DNA of 64,000 bases, taken from assembly GCA_948146395.1 (NCBI GenBank), contig OX411547.1, positions 34,803,868 through 34,867,867 of the forward strand, written 5' to 3'. The stretch's first letter is position 1. Each line of letters starts with the position of its first letter. The DNA comes from Fragum whitleyi. Lineage: Eukaryota > Mollusca > Bivalvia > Cardiida > Cardiidae. Made by a program: the position numbers and the translations under genes. Below the pieces are notes generated by a model. The model worked only from the letters and a program-made list of their open reading frames with translations, made no database searches and had not been told where the DNA came from. Below are positions 44,201 through 56,200 of the stretch, piece by piece.

Positions 44201-47200
44201 AAGTTGATTGGGCTAAAAATATGGCCTCTAGAATGTCCACAAGTTTTTTTTGAGATTTGACACAGTGACCTGGTTTGTGACCAAATTAAGATCTTGTCAG
44301 AGATTCGAGCTAAGGTTAGCTAAAAATGGAAAAAAAATCTCCATACTAAAAAAGGAAACTCAAAATAAGCCTCTCATTGTCACGCCTGAATATATGGACC
44401 AATCTAAATTTTGCCAACAATTTTTGAAAAGGGTCACCCAAGGAACATTCCGCTTCAGTTTCATTGAAATCAGCCCAGTGGTTCAGGAGGAGATGTTGCT
44501 CAAAGATTTTGGGCTCAAAATAAGCCCAGCCCTGCAACGCCCATATTAATGGGCCTATAAAAATTTCACGAACAATTTTTGACACCAAAGGAAAACTCTG
44601 GTAGAGTTTCATTGAAATTGGCCCAGTGGTTCAGGTGGAGATGTCATTGAAAGATTTTGGGCTCAAAATAAGCCCTGCACTGTCACACCCATTTTCAAGG
44701 GCCAATCAAATTTCATGAACAATTTTTGAAGAGGGTCACTCAAGGATATTCTGGTAGAGTTGCATTGAAATTGGCCAAGTGGTTCAGGAGAAGATGTCGT
44801 TCAAAGATTTTGGGCTCAAAATAAGCCCCATCCTACCACGCCCATATTCATTGGCCAATCAAAATTTCGTCAACAATTTTTGAAAAGAGTCACCCATGGA
44901 ACATCATGCTTAAGTTTCATTGAAATAAGCCAAGTGGTTCAGGAGGAGAGGTGGTTCAAAGATTTTGGGCTCAAAATAAGCCCCACCCTGCCATGCCCTT
45001 ATTTATGGGCCAATCAAAAGTTCATTCGTCAACAAATTTTGAAAAGAGTCACCCATGGAACATCATGCTTAAGTTTCATTGAAATAAGCCGAGAGGTTCA
45101 GGAGGAGAGGTGGTTCAAAGATTTTGCGCTCAAAATAAGCCCCGTCCTAACATGCCCTTATTTATGGGCCAATCAAAAGTTCAAATACAATTTTTGACAC
45201 CTAAGGAACATTCTGGTAAATTTTCATTGAAATTTGCCGGTTGGTTCAGGAGGAGATGTCATTCAAAGATTTCAGGCTCAAAATAAGCCCTGCCCTGTCA
45301 CGCCAATACTAATGGGCCAAGCAAAATTTAATTAACAATTTTTGAAGAGGGTAACCCAGGGAACATTCTGGTAGAGTTGCATTGAAATTGGCCAAGTGGT
45401 TCAGGAGAAGATGTTGTTCAAAGATCTTGGTCTCAAAATAAGCTCCATCCTACCACGCCTATATTCATTGGCCAATCAAAATTTCGTCAACAATTTTTGA
45501 AAAGAGTCACCCACAGAACATTGTGCTTGAGTTTCATTGAAATAAGCCAAGTGGTTCAGGAGGAGAGGTGGTTCAAAGATTTTGGGCTCAAAATAAGCCC
45601 CGTCCTGCCATGCCCTTGTTTATGGGCCAATCAAAAGTTCAATTACCATTTTTGACACCAAAGGAACATTCTGGTAAATTTTCATTGAAATTTGCCGGTT
45701 GGTTCAGGAGGAGATGTCATATAAAGATTTCAGGCTCAAAATAAGCCCACCTGCCACGCCAATACTAATGGGCCAATCAAAATTTCAATCACAATTTTTG
45801 AAGAGGGTAACCCAGGGAACATTCTGGTAGAGTTGCATTGAAATTGGTCAAGTTGTTCAGGAGAAATGTTGTTCAAAGATTTTGGGCTCAAAATAATCCC
45901 TGTCCTGCCCTACCCATATTCATGGGCCAATTAATATTTTGCAAACATTTTGTGAAAAAGGTCACCCAGGGAACATTCTGGTACATTTCATTGAAATCAG
46001 CCCAGGAGGAGATGTCATTTAAAGATTTCGGGCTCAAAATAAGCCTAGTCCTGCCATGCCCATATTTATTGGCCAATCAAAAGTTCATGAACAATTTTTG
46101 CAGATGGTCATCCAAGGAGCATTCTGGTAAAGTTTCATTGAAATTGGCTGGGTGGTTCAGGAGGAGATGTTGTTCAAAGATTTTTGGGCTCAAAATTAGC
46201 CCTGACCTGAAATGCCCACATTTATGGGCCTTCAAAATTTCAGGAACAAATTTTGAAGTAGGTCACCCAAAAGAACACTCTGGTAAAGTTTCATTGAAAT
46301 TGTCTTAAGTGTTTAGGAGGAGATGTTGTTCAAAGGATTTGGGCTCAAAATAAGCCCTGCCCTGCCACGCCCTTTTTTATGGGCCAATCAAAATTTCAAG
46401 AACAATTTTTGAAGAGGGTCAACCAAGAAACTTTCTGGTAAAGTTTCATTGAAATCAGCTCAGTGGTTCAGGAAGAGATGTCATTCAAATATTTAGGGCT
46501 CTAAATAAACCCCACCCTGCAATGCCCATATTTATGGGCTAATCAAAATTTCAGGATAATTTTTTGAAAAGGGTCATCTATTCTGGCAAAGTTGAAATCC
46601 CAGTGGTTTGGGAGAAGAAGAAGGTTTTATAGATTGTTGATGACAGACGAAGCACTAAGCACGACAGACTCATGGTGATCCTTAAAGCTCCCCTTAAGCA
46701 TGTTGTGCTTTGGTGAGCTAAAAATGATTCCATGATAATCAGAATGATATGTAAGCATCATCAAGATAAATTCTCCCAACCTCAACTAGATAACATTGAT
46801 ATTTATGAAATAATGTCATTTCGCTATGATGTGTAGATGAAAAAGTCTGGTGGAGAAGGAGTTATATGCAAAAGGTAAATTCTGAGGGTGGAGCCCGAGG
46901 ATTTTGCTTTGCATATAACTCCTCCCCAAGTGTTATTTATGGGTTATACGATATCAAAAGAATAGATGTTCGAGCTAAAGATGACATTGATGAAAAAATG
47001 TGTGGAGCTATTCTGTGTTCACATGTAAAACACATGACATATGAATTTTATAGCAAATAAAGTTTTAAGTAATTTTTTCTTATTTCATATAAGAGTTTTA
47101 TGCCATTGTGTTATAATATAAGACATTAAAATATTCTCTATACAATACCTGGGTGAATTTCTTATTAACATTAAATGTTGAATCTGTTTTGATGTAAATT

Positions 47201-50200
47201 TCTCAATAATGTGCCTGACATCTATCAACATAGTCTCTACTTCATTGGCATCTATCTGTATGGACAAAGGGGCTGAACTCAACTGTGTTGATGAGGTGTA
47301 GTTATTATCTCCCTTTAACTCCAAAAGTCTCTCTGACAGGAATGCCTCTAACTATAATTAAATTGCATATTCATTTCATACCTTAAAGACACACTTTGTA
47401 AATGTTTAAATATTCAGTTGCATATTTTCTAATTAATGATGTAAGAGGTTCTGATCTCTTTAATACTTGATAATGAAAAGTTGTTTGAGAAACAACATTT
47501 GGTTAGTTTAAAATCTTTGTATTATAAAACTTTATTGCATGTCAAAAATTAAGAATACATGTATTCAATACTAGTATATTAATAATTAAGATGACATAGG
47601 TAAATTTAAAAAGTTTAAGTTAAAACATTAAGTACACTTTTTTTTTCATAAAATAAATTATGAATTTGACTCTGAAGTTAACGCAAATGGATAGACATTT
47701 TGTGTTTACTGAAAGATTTGTCAAATAGAAGCTACTTTGAATCAAATGGAAAGACATATGCAAAGATTGACAGAAAAGATGTGTGTGTAAGGTCACAGAG
47801 TGTTTTGTCAAACATAAGCCATTTTAAATCAAATTGCAAATTCAATTCTAAAGAGCAAATAAATTTGAGGGATCAGTGCATCACTATTGTAAGTGTCTAT
47901 GGTGTTACATAAACCCCATCGATCTTAGGATTTACAGACAGAGAGACAAATTGACAATGAGAGCCTCACCTCATACAGGTCATCCAAGAAGAGATTGCGT
48001 GTTGTTGGGTTATCTAACAATGACAGAGCATCTTCACCGGCTGCCACTCCTGCTGTAAAGATAAATAAGCTTGCACGTGACATTACCAACAATTTTACAT
48101 GTACACAAAGCTAAGTCTCTGGCCAGTCTGTGCATCTGCATAGTCTGACCAGAGTCTCAGCTATGCGCTCTATAGATAGAAAAGGTCTCAGCTCCTCTAA
48201 TGGCTGTCTGTCTGATATTCTTTTTGCAATGTTTAGTTTTCTATGCAACATTATTTTCTATCAATCACATACACATGAAATGTACGCACAGGCTCGAATA
48301 ATGCTAAACTAGAAGGTATAAACGAGATAAACCCTTTACTATTCTACATTTGACATCTTATGAACTTTTATAATATCTATTGATTGATTGAATGGAGTTA
48401 TACGCTGTTTTCAACATTTTTTCAGTTATGTTGCAAAGGCTGGAGCACCTAACAATGGAGTCCTGGTATTTCTCACACCAGTACTACCTTAATATTCTTT
48501 CCTAGCCTCCAGCTGCTACACCACATAGGTCTAGGATTATTGACCAATTGGTGGGAGACAAATAGTCGGAAAGAATTAAAAGTGCCGCTGTCTGGGATCA
48601 AACCCAGGACCTCTAGATTGACAGTCCTATACGCTACCGAATGTGCTATAACCTATGTTGCCTGAGTGAATATTTTTTATGCTTATATAAGTATTATTAT
48701 TAGTATTATTACTTAGTGCATGTAAATGAGCTCAGAGCATATATCAATGCTATTTTTGTAAGCCTGAAAATGACAACAATATGTATTATGTGAAGAGGTC
48801 ATTTTTAAATGATGTATGTAACAAGAAAAGAAATAAATGGTAAATTTCAATAATTTTGCTTTCCAAAGCCTTAATTGCTCTGTCTATAGATGATTTGTCT
48901 AATAAATTTGGTATTTTGGGACCAGTATTTTTATATTTTATTAATGATATAACTCAATTTGCAATAAATCATACCATTATATGTATATAGAGAATATTGA
49001 ATGAGTGGACATAAAATACCAAATTTATTGAACTTGTCAACTAAAACAGATTAACTCGGCACTGCCTTGTTATACATTTAATCTTGCTTGAGCGACCACT
49101 TCTATTAATCGACCACTTTTATTAAGCAACCATTGTAAAAAGTCCCTTCGCCGTAAGTGAAATTTCCGCAAAAATGGACATTCTTAAATGAAAAAATGTC
49201 TCATTGAGATGATTCTTATGGGTTCGAACATCCTATGATTCAGTCAGAATTATGTTGCAGTCTTTATATTCTATAAAAAACACGTCCTTTTAACATTTAT
49301 AATTGTATTAAGCGACCATTTCCATAAGCGACTGCTTTTTTAATGGCCCCCTCAGTAGTCGCTTAGCGCAAGTTTTACTGTAATTCTAATTTCTCCACTA
49401 TGACCACATCCTCACCATTATTCTGATCTCCCCCGTTTGATTCTTCACCTAGCTGTTCTACACTTTGATCATAGTACCATGCATATATGTTACACTAAGG
49501 TTGTTACAGTAATTACCCTCTGATTTCTCCACTATAACCACATCCTCACAACAGTCATGCTTTCCCAGGTCTATTTCTTCACGTATAGGTAGATTTTGCG
49601 TGGTGAGCCATGAAATCAACTTTTTAACGTTAGATTCTCGTGCCATTTGTTCCAAATAGATAAAACAGGTTTAAAACGCGAATTAAGAAAGTTTAAAATA
49701 TACCTTTCAAACCAACGTTATTGCTTGTCTTACAACGTAAGGTTCACTCAAACATGTACTTTCATAATTGCAGTGAAGGGATCTGGTTAAATTCCTTTCA
49801 TTTGCTTTTTTAATCATACCCAATTCACCTATGGTAATAGACTCGGCGCCTACGTCAGAGCTCAGTTTTGAAAATACACCTATAGCTGTTCTACTTTAGA
49901 TCATAGTACCATGCATAAATGTTACACAAAGGAAGTTATAATAATTACCCTCTGATTTCTCCACTGTAACCACATCCTCACCATTACCCTGATCTCCCAA
50001 GTTTATTTCTTCTCCTAACTGTTCTACACTTCAATCTATAGCACAATGTATATCGAGGGGTCAAAGCAACACACTTGTAAGTGCCTATAAATATAGGCAC
50101 TTACAAAAGTGTCGCACTGACCCATCGATATGTGTATATCACACCAATAATTACCCTCTGATTTCTCCACTATAACCACATCTTCACCATTACCCTGATC

Positions 50201-53200
50201 TCCCCAGTTTATTTCTTCTCCTAACTGTTCTACACTTAGATCTATAGCACAATGTATATTGAGGGGTCAAAACAACACACTTGTAAGTGCCTATAAATAT
50301 AGGCACTTACAAAAGTGTCGCACTGACCCCTTAATATGTGTACATAACACTAAGGTTGTTACAATAATTACCCTCTGATTTCTCCACTATAACCACATTC
50401 TCACCATTATCCTGATTTCCCTAGTCTATTTCTTCTCCTAGCTGTTCTACACTTAGATCATAGTACCATGCATAAATGTGTTACACTAAGATTGTTACAA
50501 TAATTACCCTCTGATCTCTCCACTATTACCTCATCCTCACAACTGTAATGCGTTCCAAAGTCTGTTTCTTCACCTAACTGTTCTACACTTAGATCATAGT
50601 ATCATTTATATGTGTATATAACACTAATGAAGTTACAATAATTACCCTCTGATTTCTCCACTATAACCACATTCTCACAACTGTCATGCTTTCCCAGGTC
50701 CGTTTTCTTCACCTAGCTGTTCTACATTTAGATCATAGTATCATTTATATGTGTATATAACACCAAGGAAGTTACAATAATTACCCTCTGATTTCTCCAC
50801 TATAACCACATCTTCACCATTACCCTGATCTCCCCAGTCTATTTCTTCTCCTAGCTGTTCTACACTTAGATCTATTGTGCCCTGCGAAAAATGAAAGTAA
50901 TGATGAAAATGGCCAAGAACAACTAAAACACTAGATTCAAAACAGCAAAGCTAAAATCCATTCATTTTAAAGATATTATGGGGGAATTTCTAGATTTTTG
51001 TTTTACTATTCTTGAATTCTAGAATTGATTCTTTCATTCTAACATATTAACAGGTTTCAAAGCTTTAGATAATAGGTTGTCTTATTAAGTTAGTGGACCT
51101 GTAAAAGATCTGCAACATTTCGAAATTATGAACTTTAACACTTTCCTGTTTGAATTCAAAGGTTTTGCAGACAAAAATCTACAGTGGATTTAATTTTTGC
51201 TTTTTACGTGCCTGTGTGTTTTTATGATTGAGAAAACATTGTGAAAAAAGAAGAAATTGCTTCTGACAAGCGATTTCTTCTTTTTCCACACTTTTTTCTA
51301 CCCTACTGAATGGCTATTTTTCAAATCAAATCCACTTTTATTTTTTGTCTGCAAAACCTTTGAATTTGGACAGGTCCAAAATTTTGTAAAACAGGAAAGG
51401 GGTAATTAAAAGATGAATGTTGATGTCATTTAGAATGTAATGCTTCACATGTGTAAGACAAGGATATCTCTGATTGGTGATTATTAAAAGGCAAGAGGGG
51501 CTATGTGAGATTATTATACTTAACCCTTGTCATGCTGAACCCGGAATATTCCTGCTTTGGCAGGAGCTTTAGACAAACACCAGCCTGCACATATGTGCAG
51601 TCTGATGTTAGTCTACACCACCTGTTTCTCACTTTCAAACCAGAATTGTCAATAGATTTAGTTTTTCAAATAAAATTTGACCTACAGTTGGGATTTTCAG
51701 TGCTTTTTGCCCTTTGATTTTGATAGAAATTTTTAGCCAAAATTTATTCAGCATGACAAGGGTTAAGATGAATTGACTACCTGTCCTTCATCTGTCCCTC
51801 CACTCTCTATAGTTATATCTGATATATCAAAGTCTATCTCTGCCTCGGTGTTGCCAGTGTCCAAGTCTATATCTCCCCAATCTATCTGTAATTACAGAAG
51901 GGGAAAATGTTTTAGGAGGATATGATAAACTGTAATGAACAGCCCTGCTAACGAATGCTACACCAGGGTTCAACACTTACTTTTGTGGGTAAGGAGTCCA
52001 GTGGACTCCCAACAAAAGAAATCATCGAGTCCAAACTCAAAGTAAGGAGTTCAAATTTTCATATTTGGAAGAACATTGTGGAAAAGACAAAATTGCTTGC
52101 TAAAAGCAATTTCTTCTTTTCCTCATGTTCCCTCTGAAATGTTATCTGCAACATCTCATATTGTAAACAGAGCTAAACGAATGAAAGTTGCTCTGTTTGT
52201 TGAACTATTCTTCTATGACCAAGGGAGTCCATTGAACTCCTAACTTACAAAATAAGGGATTATGAACTGAAAAATAAGGAGTATTGGACTCCTGGGCTCT
52301 CCGTAGTGTCGAACCCTGCACACTCAGCTGCCAGGGCCTACCCTGGGTCAAAATTTCTTTTAGCCAACCTTTTAGGCAATTTGAAAATATTTTAGTCAAA
52401 TTGACTTTATTTTAGCCATCTAATTCTCTCAAGGTAAAAAAAAATCTAAAAGTTGCAATATATCTTTGCCTCTTGACAAGTCAATCAAAGGTGTGAAGGA
52501 TTATCTCACACATCAATTTGTTAATTGTTCTACCAATGATCTTAACACTTTTGATTTCACTTTTCTATATAATGGCCTTTCCAAAATTATATCCACCCTT
52601 AGCCAACATTTTTAGCCAATTGAATTTTTTTGTAGCCAATTTTTTGAAATTTTAGCCAATGGCTAAATTGGCTTAGGGCAGGGTAAGCCCTGGCTGCAGA
52701 TGTATGAAATAGAATAAATCTTAATTGACCAACATTTGTTAATGAAAAAAACAAAATAAGACCAGAAGACAAACCATGATGGTCCTAAATCACTCGCCCT
52801 TGTCTTCTTGACTTCTCCCTAGGCAAATTGAAATGTCTATGCAGATCATTTGATGAACATTAAAGGCTAATTTTTCAGCAAAAGATATTATTGTAGTGTT
52901 ATCAATTTTACCCGTTCCCAAACGACAAAATTTTAGGGTAGTTCAAATTCAAAGCTGCTGCAGACGACAACATTAAAGTAACTAAAATGGAATATTATGT
53001 ACAATATAGCACATAAAATATTGAGGCAAAAGGAGAAACTTCTTTTGCCTCAATGTTTTCCAAAGCCTTTTCTCTTAGGGACGTCAAAACCCGGTCTTGG
53101 TTGGAAAAGGGTTAATGGGATGATACAATTATCAATAGGGTTCATCCTCATGATGAAACAGACATTCTGACCATGTTTCATTATGATTGGGCCATACTTG

Positions 53201-56200
53201 TAGCCCCTAGTGTGTAAGTAAATTGCACTGCCTTGTGATGAAAAAGAAAGTAATTTCTTCCTTGGTTGCAACAATTTGATCTCAGATTCAATACTTATAG
53301 AATAAGAGGTTATAAAATGAGTGATAACAAGTCATAGATAAAGGAAACAACTCTAGTTTTCTATCATTTTTTATTTTACAGTAGATCTGTTAGGTTTTTA
53401 AATATCAAATTCATCAATTCATCTAAACATATGATGAACAATTATCAATTTATAGTTGGGAATATCTTGCAATGGCTGAAAAAGTATGGACGCTCTACAA
53501 AGGTTTCAGCATAAATCAAAGAAACACATATCTAACAAGAGGACCATGATGGTCCTAGATTGCTCACCTGAGTCTCTTTGACCCCTGGGACATCACATTT
53601 ATTAAATAGGCAGATGTCAAAAAGGAGATCATTTCTACATAGGATCAATACCATGGAGTATTTTCAGCCAAGAGCAAGAAGGATGTGCCTTTTCACTCTT
53701 TGATTCTATGTTAAAAGGATGCACCAATCATGCTAAGATGAGCTAAAAGGGATGCACCCACATGGAGCCCAAATATTACCCCAGGGTTTTGATATGAACA
53801 GACTCTGTAGGGGGCCACTAGATAATGCTACATACCAAATATGAAAGCTGTGTGCCCTCTGGTTTCAGATTTTCAAAGATTTTCACTCTTTCATTCTATG
53901 TAAAAAGGGTTGCACATGGGTGGAGCCCAAATATGATCCAAGGGTCTTGATATGAACAAACTTGGTAGAAGTCCACTAGATGATGCTACATACAAAATAT
54001 GAAAGCTGTCTGCCTTCTGGTTTCAGAGAAGAAGATTTTTGAAGATTTTCCTTTTTTTACCCTTCGTGCTCAGAAGAGCTTAAAGGGATGCGCCTGGGTG
54101 GAATCCAAATATGACCCCAGGGTCTTGATTTGAACAAACTTGGTACAGGCCCACTAGATGATGCTACATACCAAATATGAAAGCTGCCTTCTGGTTTCAG
54201 AGAAGAAGATTTTTAAAGATTTTTGCTCTTTGATTCTTTGTAAAAAGGGTTGCGCCAGGGCAAAGCCCAAATATGACCCAAGGGTCTTGATATGAACAAA
54301 CTTGGTAGAAGTCCACTAGATCATGCTACATACCAAATTGAAAGCTGTCTATCATCTGGTTTCAGAGAAGATTTTTGAAAATATTCATATTTTCACCCTT
54401 TTTGATAAGGGTAAAGGGAAAGATAAGGGTGGATTTCATTTATTTGAACAACTTTGGTAGAGCTTGACCCAAAGAACAACCCTGACAAGTTTCATCAAGA
54501 TTGGTTCACTGGTTTAGGAGGAGAAGATGTTTAAAGAAATTGTAGACGATGGATGACGCACGACGCACAAGGCACGTCTGATGATGTCTGACGGACATTG
54601 TACGATCACAATAGCTCATCTTGAGCACTTTGTGCTCAGGTGAGCTAAAATTACTTTATTTTTTTTTTCTCAGTTGTTAAGCTTAATCAAGATCATTATA
54701 ACCATCCCTCTGCTCAAGATATAAAACCATTTGTTGTTGTTTCCATATTGTTCCTACTTTGCATGTGAGTACACATGCAAAGTAGGGTAACATTTGTTCA
54801 CTACTGTAAAAGGCTTTATATTGGCGGTATCCACATTTGGCAATTTTTCAATTACGATTAATTGGCGGTGATTTATTTTGGCTCATCTTACTTTAACGCC
54901 AAAATAAAACGCTTAATCTATATTTCATTTCGTCGTTCAAAACAACGTAAGTAAAAGAAAGGCAATTTCTAAAGTAATGTCAATTTTCTACAAACTTGAC
55001 AATAGTTTGTTTTCACTCCTTTTATTATAATTATAACGCCACTATAAGTTTTTCCACACTTTTTTGCTGTGATTTTCATAACAATGTATCAACCAACTTA
55101 GATATGGAATCTTGAAATTGAGGGATCAGTGCAATACTATTGTAAGTGCCTATAATTTATAGGCACTTACAATCGTAATGCGCTGGCCCGTCGAAATGTC
55201 CATGTTGTCAGCAGTTTTTCTTATTCCAATTTGAATAAGTATAAAGTAAGTATTTATAAGTATAAGTTATTCCAAATATGGGTGGTGGATTAATTTTGGC
55301 ATGTTTTAGCTTGACCGCCAATATAGCCAAAATAAAACCACCACCAAAATAACCCCGTTTATAGTATTTTGCCATTTGTTTATCATGAACACAGGGCATA
55401 TTTTTTGTATCTTACATCTTCTACGACCTCCTGCCCCGTGTTTGTTTCATTTTCATCTGTCGTATCTATGACCAGTTTGGTCTCTTCCACATGTTCAGGT
55501 TTTGTCCCGTATTTCCATTCATATGTTGTCACATTCCCCATCTCCTGTACAAGTCGTAACATTGGCACACAGTCTTTGTCCTCAAGTTTGCTGATTAAAG
55601 AGAACAAACATCTAGTAGTGCCTCATTATTACACAATCACTTTCTAGCAAGAATAATGTTGTTATAGATGACAGATAGATGACAGGCAAAGATTGCAACC
55701 TTTCGAAAATTTCAATTTGTACAAATTCATGATCATTGCCTTTGAATCTTCAGAGGTAAATAAATTTCAACTTTGATTGATTGATTGATTGACTGACTGA
55801 CTGACTGACTGACTGACTGACTGACTGACTGACTGACTGACTGATTAATTGATTGATTGATTGATTGATTGTAGGGGGTTTGCCACTACTTTCAACATTT
55901 TTTTCAGTTAAATTGCAGTGGCTGGGGCACCTTACAATGGATTCCTGGTATTTCTCTCACCAGTACAATCATCACATCCTTTCTTAGCCTCCTATATCAC
56001 ATTGGTCTACAATTGTCAACCCATTGGTGACATACAAAAAGTCTAAAAGAATGAGTGGGACCCATAGATTGTCAGTCCGACGCGCTACCAACTGCACTAT
56101 GATGGCGGCTCAAGAAGTGTATGTAGAGCCTCTGTACAAGCAATTAATTGTTTTCTTGACAGCTGACCTTACTCTTGTCACATGACCTTGACATCTGCAG

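Larger units (their letters stand above)
49383..50881 (-). repeat. CDK5RAP3: Tandem array of eight copies of the CDK5RAP3 IDWGD exon
   Basis: Eight homologous units U1-U8 (numbered in transcription order) consist of an exon of about 87-97 bases plus short intron. The basic spacing is about 137 bases; larger spacings are explained by insertions. Each exon unit ends in a version of GTGGAGAAATCAGAGG, and all but U8 keep GTAATT as donor. Units U2-U8 have an in-phase alternative acceptor after GTGTAG, so those with an open frame are symmetric phase 1-1 cassettes. U1 is clearly a normal exon. Coding decay in U2, U4, U6 and U8 argues that much of the array is now non-functional. Confidence 0.88.

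Noticed and set aside
44250..46308. Several protein-like open frames (99-156 codons)
   Set aside because: They follow the tandem unit period of the intronic array and share no start or splice context.
49383..50881. Regular repeats suggestive of a CRISPR array
   Set aside because: Units are homologous along their full length and contain exon sequence; no constant repeat with unique spacers, and the genome is eukaryotic.
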